Assembly: GCF_023630255.1 (NCBI RefSeq)
Contig: NZ_JALPRS010000003.1
Location: 415,786-479,785, forward strand
DNA: 64,000 nt
Direction of reading: 5' to 3'
Source of the DNA: Pontibacter deserti
GTDB lineage: Bacteria; Bacteroidota; Bacteroidia; Cytophagales; Hymenobacteraceae
The notes under the pieces were generated by a model. It did no database searches. It worked only from the letters and a program-made list of their open reading frames with translations, and had not been told where the DNA came from. A program made the translations under genes and the position numbers. Positions 43,555 through 51,499 of the stretch are shown here, in pieces; position 1 is the first letter of the stretch; the number at the start of each line of letters is the position of its first letter.

Positions 43555-43751
43555 GATGTATTAAGTTTGTTTTTGATTTAATCTGATTGTAATGCTGCTG
43601 AGGGATAGAAGCCTTGTATGGCTGCTACCCCTTTCCATCTTGCTGCAGCGAATGGTGGCGGCTACGTTCTTTCAGTAGTTTTTTAGCTGGCAGGAGAAAC
43701 TATCTCACAGAACAATGCCTAAGAAATTCAGCATAACTCCTGACTTCACCC

Positions 43752-44027
43752 TCACTTAACCGCCTTGGCTACGAAATGCGTCGGCGGCCTGTAGCTGAAG
43801 TTGTGGTGCGGGTACAGTTTGCCCTGAATAGAGTACAGGATGGTGCCTGTATTCCAGCTCAGCACCTTGTCCACCTGTTTTCTTTCTCCTTTTCCGATGC
43901 TGCGGATAGCCTTGATGCAGACCACCTGAAAGGGGCAGTAAGCCCGTTGCAGCCTGAACGGCGACAGAAACAGGCAGCTGTCAGATAACTCGCTTGGCTC
44001 CGCGCGCAGCAGGTATTTGGCAATCAT
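43752..44027 (-). CDS. Hypothetical mobile-element protein
   Basis: 91 residues, basic, with C and W scattered (SDSCLFLSPFRLQRAYCPFQVV, KVLSWNTGTILYSIQGKLY). Same strand as DUF3871 and the 113-residue gene. No family recognised. Codon-like bias and position support it as a gene, but it could be spurious. Confidence 0.5.
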   Translation of the reverse strand: MIAKYLLRAEPSELSDSCLFLSPFRLQRAYCPFQVVCIKAIRSIGKGERKQVDKVLSWNTGTILYSIQGKLYPHHNFSYRPPTHFVAKAVK

Positions 44028-44084
44028 GTTTGTAGCCGGTAAGTGGAAAATAAACAGGGCAGCCTCCTGGCTACCCCTCGCTGC

Positions 44085-44426
44085 TTACGCTGCTGTTTTC
44101 AGCTGAAAGACTTCTTGTTCCATTGTCCTTTCGATCGGGTCATAGTAGTAGGAATAAGCCAGCGAGATGATCTCGTCCGTGCCTGGTATGTGGTAGTCGT
44201 ACGGATCGCATGCCACCTTCTCAATGTTGCCGGGCAGCGTTCTGCCGATCAGTCCCTGGCACATGGGGTCGTTGAAAGTGCAGGGAATGGTGCAGGTCTT
44301 GGCCGTAGCATAGAACCTGCCGGATTGCTTGGATTGGATCAACTCTACATCTCCCTGTAAAAGCAGGACATTGAACTCTCTGCCGTCCTCGGACGTGCGT
44401 TTTTTGAAGCCAGTAATGGTTACCAT
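44085..44426 (-). CDS. Hypothetical mobile-element protein
   Basis: 113 residues. Beta-rich opening (MVTITGFKKRTSEDGREFNVLLLQGDVELIQSKQSGRFYATAKTCTIP) with an acidic-to-aromatic tail (YDPIERTMEQEVFQL). It looks like a small OB-fold-sized protein often found with DUF3871. Specific function unknown. First gene of the three-gene minus-strand set; its leader contains a GC-rich hairpin (44463-44508). Confidence 0.65.
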   Translation of the reverse strand: MVTITGFKKRTSEDGREFNVLLLQGDVELIQSKQSGRFYATAKTCTIPCTFNDPMCQGLIGRTLPGNIEKVACDPYDYHIPGTDEIISLAYSYYYDPIERTMEQEVFQLKTAA

Positions 44427-44462
44427 CGTCTATTTATTTGATGTGAAACAAAACAACGGGGG

Positions 44463-44508
44463 GACCTCCGCCCGCCGGATTGGGTGGGGGGCTTACTACA
44501 GGGAGGTC
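44463..44508 (-). promoter_or_regulatory. GC-rich hairpin in the leader of the DUF3871 gene set
   Basis: GACCTCC (44463-44469) pairs with GGAGGTC (44502-44508); the loop contains a run of GGGTGGGGGG. This stands out in an AT-rich region 37 bases upstream of the minus-strand ATG at 44426. It could be a leader structure or a DNA-processing site. Confidence 0.45.
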
Positions 44509-44542
44509 AGCGTTTTAACGTCCGCAAAAAATAAAAAATAGT

Positions 44543-44571
44543 TTAACGCTATCTTATATTATGTCAGCCCT
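44543..44571. repeat. Direct repeat, 29 bp, copy 1
   Basis: TTAACGCTATCTTATATTATGTCAGCCCT matches 45193-45221 with three mismatches in 29 bases. Both copies are intergenic, on the same strand, and each lies 170-220 bases before a plus-strand gene. Possible shared promoter or recombination scar. Confidence 0.6.
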
Positions 44572-44763
44572 TTGCGGAGAGAAGTCGAAACCGGAATTTG
44601 CTGCACCTTTTGGTAAGCGCTTGAAAACAGTTTCAAACAAAGGGGGAATAATTTTCTGCGACTAGGTGTTATGTGGTAAGAATGATATTGACACTTCATT
44701 GATCAGTAATGAAATGTTAACGATTCATCAGATTGCCTTTAAAAAATATTGTCTAATTAACCT

Positions 44764-45048
44764 ATGGCAGAACATTACATTGATGTAACCAGCAACCAAT
44801 TACTACTTACCTATTACAACTATGACAGATATTTACCTTATCCTCCTATCTCTATAAGAAGTTTGGGAAAACTCGAGGGCGAAGATTCGTTTTATATCAT
44901 GCGTATGTTAAGACAGCCTTGGGCGACTAAGGAACTACTATACGAGTTAGCAAGCCATATCAAGCAATTGAAGCCTAAGAATAGTATTAACTGGGAGTCA
45001 ACATTTGCCAAGATCGACTCATACTTTGATCAGGAAGGCCGGAGTTAA
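44764..45048 (+). CDS. Hypothetical protein
   Basis: 94 residues. It begins MAEHYIDVTSNQLLLTYYNY; no signal peptide or membrane segment. Alpha-rich end (ELLYELASHIKQLKPKNSINWE). No family recognised. A shared repeat element lies about 220 bases upstream. It is a plausible small island cargo gene, but evidence is only ORF-level. Confidence 0.55.
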   Translation: MAEHYIDVTSNQLLLTYYNYDRYLPYPPISIRSLGKLEGEDSFYIMRMLRQPWATKELLYELASHIKQLKPKNSINWESTFAKIDSYFDQEGRS

Positions 45049-45392
45049 AAGAGGGCAATTTCTACTTCTGTCCCATAAGGCAGACACTTCATATGCTACA
45101 TAAAGGTTACTGGTATCTTGCTCCCTTCAAATGTTCAAGATACCGGGAACTTTCATTCTCAAACTTGTGGGGCGCTATATTGTGAAACCTGCTTAACGCT
45201 ATCTTATATAATGTTATCCCTCTTGTGACTTCTTCATTGCTTGTGATTTGATGATGATTAGAGGCTCGTCACAAAAAGTCTTACAATCAGAAAGACCTAA
45301 ATTAGTTTACATTTACATAAATATCTTTCTGATAAAAGTATCCTGTCAAGTTTATATAAATTCTCCTATATTTAGTTTTCTTACAGAGCATA
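45049..45392. other. Intergenic region, 344 bp
   Basis: Contains a hairpin (GGTATCTTG 45112-45120 with CAAGATACC 45136-45144) that could end transcription of the preceding gene, though it has no T run, and the second copy of the 29-base repeat (45193-45221). No gene seen. Confidence 0.4.
45193..45221. repeat. Direct repeat, 29 bp, copy 2
   Basis: Partner of 44543-44571 (26 of 29 identical). It lies 172 bases before the SIMPL-domain gene. Confidence 0.6.
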
Positions 45393-46043
45393 ATGAAAAG
45401 AAAACTTCAGATTACAGGCAAAGGGATGCTCGCTGTGGCGCCCGATATTATCATCCTCTCCTTTATTGCTTCCTCTCAGGAATGGGAGTATGAAAAGACT
45501 GTTTCTGCCCTGAATGAGAAGGTGGAAGAGCTGCGCGTGATCCTAGAGCAGGAAGGCATTGAGCGGGCAAATCTGAAGACCAAAGACTTCAGTATCCGGA
45601 AAGAGACAGTTTGGGACAAGAAGGCCGAGAAATACGAGTTCAACGGTTTTAAAGCCTCTCACAACTTGGAGTTGGAGCTGCCGCTTGAAAAAGCTCTTAT
45701 CAATAGCTTATTAAGCCAAATCGCAAATCGGTTAGACAACTTGGACTTCAGCATCTCGTTCGGGGTGAAAGACGCTTCCGCTCACCAGCAGCAGCTCATT
45801 TTGCAGGCTATCGCCAAGGCCAAAGAAAACGCCTCGTTAATCGCAGAGGCTACGGGAGTAACATTGATGGAAATCATAGACATTGACTACTCTTACCGGG
45901 AGCTGACTATCCGCTCCCAGCGTTATGACTATCCCGTCTATGAGGCAGATATGCTCATGACCACAGCCGATGCAGCCCCTGATTTTGAGCCGGATGACAT
46001 AGATGTTGCCGAAACGGTGACTATTACCTGGAGAATAGAGTAG
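45393..46043 (+). CDS. SIMPL-domain (DUF541) protein without a signal peptide
   Basis: 216 residues. The sequence follows the SIMPL pattern: ITGKGMLAVAPDIIILSFIASSQEW, VEELRVILEQEGIERANLKTKDFSIRKE, and a C-terminal strand VAETVTITWRIE. SIMPL proteins are usually periplasmic or outer-membrane associated; this one has only MKRKLQ ahead of the domain and no signal sequence, so it should stay in the cytosol. Function unknown. Preceded at 160-200 bases by a direct-repeat copy. Confidence 0.78.
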   Translation: MKRKLQITGKGMLAVAPDIIILSFIASSQEWEYEKTVSALNEKVEELRVILEQEGIERANLKTKDFSIRKETVWDKKAEKYEFNGFKASHNLELELPLEKALINSLLSQIANRLDNLDFSISFGVKDASAHQQQLILQAIAKAKENASLIAEATGVTLMEIIDIDYSYRELTIRSQRYDYPVYEADMLMTTADAAPDFEPDDIDVAETVTITWRIE

Positions 46044-46383
46044 ATGATCACAGATCAGGAGACCAACTTCGCTTACTTCAGTAGCTACATCAAAAAGTGC
46101 CACACAAGAGAGTGTATTGCAATAGTGGGTCTCTTGAAAATAGCTACGTCTTTAATGAATTGTCAAAACACTAGGGGAATCTAGTAGCGGGATTATATTC
46201 TCCATTCAATTTGAAAAGCACTACATTGTTAAGTTTCTTAACAGGTAATTCTACTTATAGGCTTGTCAAAATTTACTGAATGTTTCCAAAGTTGCTGGAC
46301 CGGTAGATTACCAGCTATATTGTCTAGCATCCATTTAGAATGTGCTAGCTAAACTACTTAAATAGATGTATATCTGATATAAA
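46044..46383. other. Intergenic region, 340 bp, no gene seen
   Basis: AT-rich, no reading frame of note, no clear hairpin. It should contain the promoter for the defence cluster that starts at 46384. Confidence 0.35.
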
Positions 46384-48021
46384 ATGACGATTAGTCTTTC
46401 ACCCACAGCGATGGCACATCCTCCGTTTTTTACTAAGCATGATTTTAATTCTTTTGCTAAATTAGCTGATGTCGCTTATGACAAAAACAACCCTTCCCAT
46501 GTAGAAGCAAGCAAGCAATTGAAAGCAGGGGTATGGGCGAAGACGGGTTATTGGGCCTCGGAAATACAGAAGCGACTGCCGAATTATGAGGCTTCTATTA
46601 AGATGACTTGGCATCAGCGAAACAACGCAGCTGGGCAGAAAGGCATAAAATTTAGGCCCTACACATGGGCGCGCATTACTGTTAGGGATGCAGCGATCAG
46701 GGATGTATACTTTACAGTCGGCTTAAACCCTATCGACAGAATATTGATCCTGAAGCTGGACTTTCAGAGAGAGGGAACCACTATGTTGTCGAATACTCAA
46801 AGAAGCATATGCTATCAGCACCTTTACCTGCCAGATAAAAGCAGACGCTATTCCAACCCTGTGCCTGAAAGTGCCTTAAGCTCCTACGATTGGGATAGGC
46901 TTGTGGCGGAAGCAGTGGCGTTTATCCAGAGTCATGAGCAGGAATATCTTGACTTGCTTAAACTTCTAAGCATAACTAATGAAAGGCGTATTGCGCGCGT
47001 GGCATGGAATACAAAAGGTTGGATGAGGCCATCGGGAGAAAGGGGGAAGAGTAAGGATAAAGATTCCCATGAGTACCAGCAGGGCTTTGGTCATGAGGAA
47101 TGGTTGTTTGATGTGAGCAAGCTGATTGAAGGTCATCACTACGCGTTTCTGGAACCTGTGAGAAGCCAGCATGCAGCCTTTGACGGCAGAACTTTCGACG
47201 TAATGCTTTACTCCATAGATGGGGAGACAGGAGGGCGGTACTGGGTTGGAGAGATTAATAACATGGAAGTCATTTCCCATGATCAGGCGGTAAAAGTAGT
47301 GAATGTTTACAAGTCCAACGGCTGGTACAATGAAATGCAGAATCAAATTAAACCCATAGAGAAGCAGCCCAAGAGCCTTTCTAAGTGGAACAATATTGAC
47401 CTGTTCAACATTCGCTTCAAGCCTGAGAGCCTTACCGTCTACCCAGACCTCATTGAGATATCCGAGAATGATAATAGTATTAAATCAGAAAGGTATATTT
47501 TCCTGAAGGGAGATGAGGATTTCAGTCAACCGGCAGAGGTTAAAGGATTCGCTTTCGTTCCTCCTGATGCTAAGGCCAACGGCTCCGGTAATGGCTACAG
47601 TACCTGGTACACCCGCCAGGCAAAGTCAATAGAAATTGAGCTGTTTCATAAGAAGATCAGTGATCAGCTTTGCAAGCTTCTGCGACAAAAGTACGGTAAA
47701 GGGAATGTGCACCCTGAGCATCCGTCAGGCATAGGCAGCAACAGGATTGATATAGTAGTGAAAGAGGGCAGCGAGTGCATCTTTTACGAAATCAAGACCC
47801 ATAACGCCCTGCGCGTGTGCATACGGGAAGGGTTCGGGCAAATTATGGAGTACTCATATTATGCTGATAGCAACAACGCTAAGGAATTGATCATTGTGTC
47901 TCACCATGCAGCAGATGCAAATGTTGCTACCTATCTGCAGCACTTGCGCGCCCGATTTGATATCCCCTTGTACTACCAGCATTTTGATTTAGAATCAAAT
48001 ATTTTGTCAAACAAAATCTAG
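46384..48021 (+). CDS. Putative modified-DNA or phage-DNA reader fused to a PD-(D/E)XK nuclease
   Basis: 545 residues, cytosolic. The C-terminal 130 residues form a nuclease-like core: IDIVVKEGSECIFYEIKTHNALRVCIREGFGQIMEYSYY, with D, E-x-K and Q in the expected PD-(D/E)XK positions. The middle has the block FGHEEWLFDVSKL... FDGRTFDVMLYSIDGETGGRYWVGEINNM (about 240-300), reminiscent of EVE/SRA-like reader folds. The N-terminal 180 residues are unassigned. It is the first gene of the 46.4-50.5 kb block and a candidate type IV restriction factor. Fold assignments are by eye. Confidence 0.55.
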   Translation: MTISLSPTAMAHPPFFTKHDFNSFAKLADVAYDKNNPSHVEASKQLKAGVWAKTGYWASEIQKRLPNYEASIKMTWHQRNNAAGQKGIKFRPYTWARITVRDAAIRDVYFTVGLNPIDRILILKLDFQREGTTMLSNTQRSICYQHLYLPDKSRRYSNPVPESALSSYDWDRLVAEAVAFIQSHEQEYLDLLKLLSITNERRIARVAWNTKGWMRPSGERGKSKDKDSHEYQQGFGHEEWLFDVSKLIEGHHYAFLEPVRSQHAAFDGRTFDVMLYSIDGETGGRYWVGEINNMEVISHDQAVKVVNVYKSNGWYNEMQNQIKPIEKQPKSLSKWNNIDLFNIRFKPESLTVYPDLIEISENDNSIKSERYIFLKGDEDFSQPAEVKGFAFVPPDAKANGSGNGYSTWYTRQAKSIEIELFHKKISDQLCKLLRQKYGKGNVHPEHPSGIGSNRIDIVVKEGSECIFYEIKTHNALRVCIREGFGQIMEYSYYADSNNAKELIIVSHHAADANVATYLQHLRARFDIPLYYQHFDLESNILSNKI

Positions 48022-48141
48022 CTGATCATATTTGCAGGAAGGGGATAAATTATCGCAAATATTTGCATGCCTAATACAGTTAAGTTCATTTTGTTCGATT
48101 AGTATTATAAACATTCAGCACTATAGCCGTCATCTAAGCAC

Positions 48142-49674
48142 ATGGTTTTTAAAATTATAGGGAAATACAGCAAACCACCACTCAATGTAAAGTCAACGGC
48201 ATACTTGGTGCGGGATGATTGGAACGATTACGCTTTCTATACTTTATTCAAGCTGCAATATGTTGATGAATCCTTGGGCTTGCATCATATTGGATCCGTA
48301 AAAATAGGCTATATAGGCCAAGAGGAAGGGGGTGATGCTAGACGGCTTTCTATTGGGCACTCATTCGATGCACTAGATGATTCTCATTTTTCATTAGGCC
48401 AGTCTGATACTTATTATGTAAATCTTAACAGCTTAGGTTCAGAGATTAGGGATGATGTATTAAAAGGATTAAATGATATTGCAAAAGATTCCAACTTATT
48501 CAATAGAGTATTTGATGAGCGGGTTACAAGAATATCTCTTTTTAGGAGTGTCAGCCCTACTTCTGTCACTGGACAATTTAGGAGGCTGTCCAATGGAGGA
48601 GCTAGATTAACAGATTACAATTTTAAATTCATTGCTCCTAAGATTAAGCAGGGAGCTTCTAGTTTCTCATTATCATTCAGCGTGAAGCCTGAGTCAGTTC
48701 CTCCCACTAACATTCATGTATTAATAGGACGAAATGGAGTAGGTAAAACTCACTTAATAAATAATATGATTGATGCTTTGATCGAAGAAGACCGATCAAC
48801 CAAAAAGTTCGGTGAGTTCAAGTGGACATTAGCTGACATAGAGAGTCACATGTTTGCGAATCTAATTTCTGTTTCTTTTAGCGCATTTGATAAAACAGAG
48901 CCTAAGCCGGAGAAAAAAGATAAAGGAGAGGGTATTCAATATTCATATATCGGACTTAAACAAGTCAGGACTGATGGAGATGAGCAGCCAGGCCCTAAGA
49001 GCAACGCAATGTTATATGACGAGCTAGTTGAAAGTTTAGATTACTGCAAACGGAGCTCAAAAAAGGATAGATGGAAAAAGTGCATTGAAATGTTGGAGTC
49101 TGATCCGAATTTCAAAGAAGCTGAGATCAAGTCCTTGATTGACATAGAAGGTGTGGCTGACTTTAAAAAAGGTGTAGCCAAAATCTTTGAGAGATTAAGT
49201 TCTGGCCATAAAGTAGTTTTACTGACAATTACCCGATTAATAGAAAAGCTGCAAGAAAAAAGTTTAGTGATCTTAGATGAACCTGAAGCTCACTTACACC
49301 CACCATTGTTATCCGCTTTCATCAGAACTCTTTCTGAGCTGTTAATCGATTGTAATGCGGTTGCAATCATTGCAACACACTCTCCTGTTATATTGCAAGA
49401 AGTGCCTAGAAGTTGTGCGTGGAAACTAAGAAGAACTGGTGCAGAAGCAATCAATGAGAGATTAAGCCTTGAAACGTTTGGGGAAAATGTGGGAACACTA
49501 ACAAATGAAGTATTTGGGCTAGAGGTGACAGAGTCTGGCTTTTATAAAATTATAGATAGAGTTGCGAAGGATCATGAGAGCTATAATGAGGCTCTAAATT
49601 ATTTTAATGGTCAACTAGGGATGGAGGCTAGAGCAATATTGATGTCTTATTTTGCGAATAGCATTAATAATTAA
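48142..49674 (+). CDS. AAA ATPase of a Septu-like pair (PtuA-like)
   Basis: 510 residues. A long N-terminal region (1-185) leads to Walker A IGRNGVGKTH (about 193-202), then a signature-type helix (ERLSSGHKVVLLTITRLIEKL), Walker B LVILDEPEAHLHP and the switch IIATHSPVILQEVP. This is the RecF/SMC-like ATPase type found in PtuA of Septu and in OLD-like systems. A one-base overlap with the HNH gene marks an obligate pair. It likely senses phage infection and unleashes the HNH nuclease. Confidence 0.8.
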   Translation: MVFKIIGKYSKPPLNVKSTAYLVRDDWNDYAFYTLFKLQYVDESLGLHHIGSVKIGYIGQEEGGDARRLSIGHSFDALDDSHFSLGQSDTYYVNLNSLGSEIRDDVLKGLNDIAKDSNLFNRVFDERVTRISLFRSVSPTSVTGQFRRLSNGGARLTDYNFKFIAPKIKQGASSFSLSFSVKPESVPPTNIHVLIGRNGVGKTHLINNMIDALIEEDRSTKKFGEFKWTLADIESHMFANLISVSFSAFDKTEPKPEKKDKGEGIQYSYIGLKQVRTDGDEQPGPKSNAMLYDELVESLDYCKRSSKKDRWKKCIEMLESDPNFKEAEIKSLIDIEGVADFKKGVAKIFERLSSGHKVVLLTITRLIEKLQEKSLVILDEPEAHLHPPLLSAFIRTLSELLIDCNAVAIIATHSPVILQEVPRSCAWKLRRTGAEAINERLSLETFGENVGTLTNEVFGLEVTESGFYKIIDRVAKDHESYNEALNYFNGQLGMEARAILMSYFANSINN

Positions 49675-50516
49675 TGAAGAGACTAGATAAACCAGCCGAC
49701 AATGCTGAGGATGTTTTCTTAACATGTGTCAACATTATTAGGAAAAGAGACTTAAAAACACGATTGTTAGCTTGTAAAGATTTGATCACAGAAGCTGCAG
49801 ATGAATTTACATCAAAAATTGCGAATGGGGAGGCACACAAGATCAAGGAAGAGACTATTGTCAATGGGAACGTAACAGCTAAAGAGCTAGAAAAAGTCTA
49901 TACATACAGGTTTGCTAGAAAAGACACTCCCGGAAGGTTGATTTATGATAAATTGATTACCGCTCCAAAATTTGGTGTTTGCCCATTGTGTTCCCATCGT
50001 TTGGTTGAAACACTAGACCATTATTTGCCCAAATCAAAGTTTCCAAGACTAGCTGTCGTGCCACTTAATCTAATTCCTTCTTGCACAGATTGTAATAAGT
50101 CAAAGTTGGCCATTTCCCCAAAGGATTCAGACGAAGAAACATTGCACCCATATTATGATGACATAGAGAACGATATATGGCTAGTTGCTTCTGTTGAACA
50201 TACATCTCCACCGGTAGTTAAATATCGTGTAGAGCCAAATCCTTCATGGCCTGCCTTACTTGGAAGCAGGGTTAAGCACCACTTTTCTTCTTTATATCTT
50301 GATAGACTGTATTCTACTCAGGCTGCAGTTCAACTTGCAGGCATTGTATACAGGTTAGATAAAATTTTTAAATCAGCAGGAGCAGCAGGTGTAAAACTAC
50401 ATTTAGAAGAAGAAGCTTTAAGCAGATTTTATGCAGATAAGAACTCTTGGCAAACAGCTATGTACAAAGCATTAGCGGAAGATGCATGGTTTTGTAATGG
50501 AGGGTTCAGAATTTAA
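49674..50516 (+). CDS. HNH endonuclease of a Septu-like pair (PtuB-like)
   Basis: 280 residues starting in the last base of the ATPase stop codon. The HNH core is near 103-145: CPLCSHRLVETLDHYLPKSKFPRLAVVPLNLIPSCTDCNKSK, with two CxxC knuckles, the DH catalytic pair and N. PtuB-type proteins are HNH nucleases paired with an ATPase, but PtuB is usually shorter, and this one has a 100-residue helical N-extension and a 135-residue tail. Septu, or a related ATPase-HNH system, is therefore a likely assignment. Confidence 0.8.
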   Translation: MKRLDKPADNAEDVFLTCVNIIRKRDLKTRLLACKDLITEAADEFTSKIANGEAHKIKEETIVNGNVTAKELEKVYTYRFARKDTPGRLIYDKLITAPKFGVCPLCSHRLVETLDHYLPKSKFPRLAVVPLNLIPSCTDCNKSKLAISPKDSDEETLHPYYDDIENDIWLVASVEHTSPPVVKYRVEPNPSWPALLGSRVKHHFSSLYLDRLYSTQAAVQLAGIVYRLDKIFKSAGAAGVKLHLEEEALSRFYADKNSWQTAMYKALAEDAWFCNGGFRI

Positions 50517-50777
50517 GGTATAATAGAAAGTTTAACATTTTATATTAGATACCTTAATATATCTAGCTTTTCTGACTTTTAGGCACGTTGAACATGCTCT
50601 TGTTTAAGCCTACAAATGAACTTTATATCTTTTTATTTATCTGTTACTATTGGCTTGTTATGTAATAGCGAAGCTATATTCTAAGCTGTATTGCATAAAG
50701 TTTTAGTAATTCATCTTATATATAAACAAAGTTGGGTGAGCTAATGCTATAGAGTCATTAATGTTTTTTTCAAAAGA
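50517..50777. other. Island right-end non-coding region
   Basis: AT-rich, with only short spurious frames. It lies between the last cargo gene and the arm-type repeats and tRNA, so it probably carries recombination sites only. Confidence 0.4.
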
Positions 50778-50800
50778 TTGTATGCAAATTGTATGCAAAT
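50778..50800. promoter_or_regulatory. Right arm-type repeat pair
   Basis: Same 23-base string as 19350-19372: two tandem TTGTATGCAAA copies in the same orientation. It lies 47 bases inside attR and six bases before the island's own terminator. Candidate integrase arm-binding site. Confidence 0.7.
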
Positions 50801-50801
50801 A

Positions 50802-50838
50802 AAAAAAGCCACTTAACGATTTTACTCGCAAGTGGCTG
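50802..50838 (-). terminator. Island-supplied terminator for tRNA-Asn
   Basis: AGCCACTT (50807-50814) pairs with AAGTGGCT (50830-50837) and the A run at 50801-50807 becomes a T run on the minus strand. It lies directly downstream of the tRNA 3' end and replaces the original terminator left behind at 19163. The shared AGCCACT stem suggests that it mimics the native one. Confidence 0.65.
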
Positions 50839-50847
50839 ATTTTAAGG

Positions 50848-50893
50848 GCTCCCCCTCCTGGGCTCGAACCAGGGACCCCCTGATTAACAGTCA
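50848..50893. repeat. attR: 46-bp direct repeat inside tRNA-Asn
   Basis: Identical to attL at 19193-19238. It covers the 3' half of the tRNA and ends in the anticodon arm, the usual crossover region for tRNA-targeting tyrosine recombinases. With the island end carrying this segment, the tRNA remains intact after integration. Confidence 0.93.
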
Positions 50894-50922
50894 GGTGCTC
50901 TAACCGACTGAGCTAAGGAGGA
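50849..50922 (-). tRNA. tRNA-Asn (anticodon GTT)
   Basis: 74 bases on the minus strand, no encoded CCA. The 7-bp acceptor stem pairs TCCTCCT with AGGGGGA (one G-T pair), discriminator G. The anticodon loop reads CTGTTAA, anticodon GTT at 50886-50888 on the plus strand. D-arm, T-arm (GGTTCGAGCC) and variable loop are normal. It is the island's integration target; the 3' half up to about 50893 was supplied by the element. Confidence 0.95.
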
Positions 50923-51052
50923 ATTTATGTCCAGTGGCGGCTTCTACCGCCGAATGATGATGCAATATTACAGCCTCTTTGGCGATTATGCAAGTACTGT
51001 CCAGAAAAAATCTTTTAACTTTTTGTAAGATTCTGAAACTCAAAGAAAAAAA

Positions 51053-51499
51053 TTAATTGGTAATGTATAGAATGTTGTTGACAAGCGAAGTTTTATACTG
51101 CAGCAGGCCATAAACTGCCGGACCGGCTGTTACATTTCCCTGGAAATTGAACTGGGAGCCACAGCAAGTATGTGTCAGGAACAGGTTTGATTGATCAACA
51201 CTTACCACACCGCAGCTGGCATCAGGGTCATACGGGCAGGCCCGCTCAAATGCATAGTATGAGCTGGCCGTTTGGCGTACAACTATAATACCCCGGTAAC
51301 CTGATTGTATATAGGCATAACCGCCGTCCTGGCGAAGCATAGGGTATTGCAGGCTGTTAACACTTATCTGTTCGTTTACCGGCACATTAGGTATGCCCGG
51401 GCCTACATTGTCGTCGGAGCAGGCAGTAAGTATACCTATGGCCAGTAGCGCAAGTATCTTATTTATAGTTGTAAAAGCCTTTACCAGATTTACGGCCAT
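51053..51499 (-). CDS. Rieske-like lipoprotein with degenerate cluster ligands
   Basis: 148 residues from the ATG at 51497-51499; longer starts exist. A lipoprotein signal ends in AIGILTAC (Cys27). The domain YAFERACPYDPDASCGVV... THTCCGSQFNFQGNVTAGPAVYGLLQY has the Rieske layout including G-S-x-F and G-P-A, but the C-x-H and C-x-x-H ligands are replaced (ACPYD, TCCGS). It is probably a Rieske-fold protein without a normal 2Fe-2S cluster. It overlaps the end of the dehydrogenase gene by 41 bases. Envelope located. Confidence 0.7.
   Translation of the reverse strand: MAVNLVKAFTTINKILALLAIGILTACSDDNVGPGIPNVPVNEQISVNSLQYPMLRQDGGYAYIQSGYRGIIVVRQTASSYYAFERACPYDPDASCGVVSVDQSNLFLTHTCCGSQFNFQGNVTAGPAVYGLLQYKTSLVNNILYITN

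Noticed and set aside
45112..45144. Hairpin called as a terminator
   Set aside because: A 9-bp stem is present but no T run follows, so it was only mentioned in the gap entry.
48142..50516. Retron-type module with reverse transcriptase around the ATPase-HNH pair
   Set aside because: No reverse transcriptase motif (such as YADD) or msr-msd-like structure was seen nearby.
19193..50893. Conjugative element or prophage
   Set aside because: No relaxase, type IV secretion, capsid, portal or terminase gene was recognised; only integrase, excisionase-like, DUF3987 and DUF3871 genes mark mobility.
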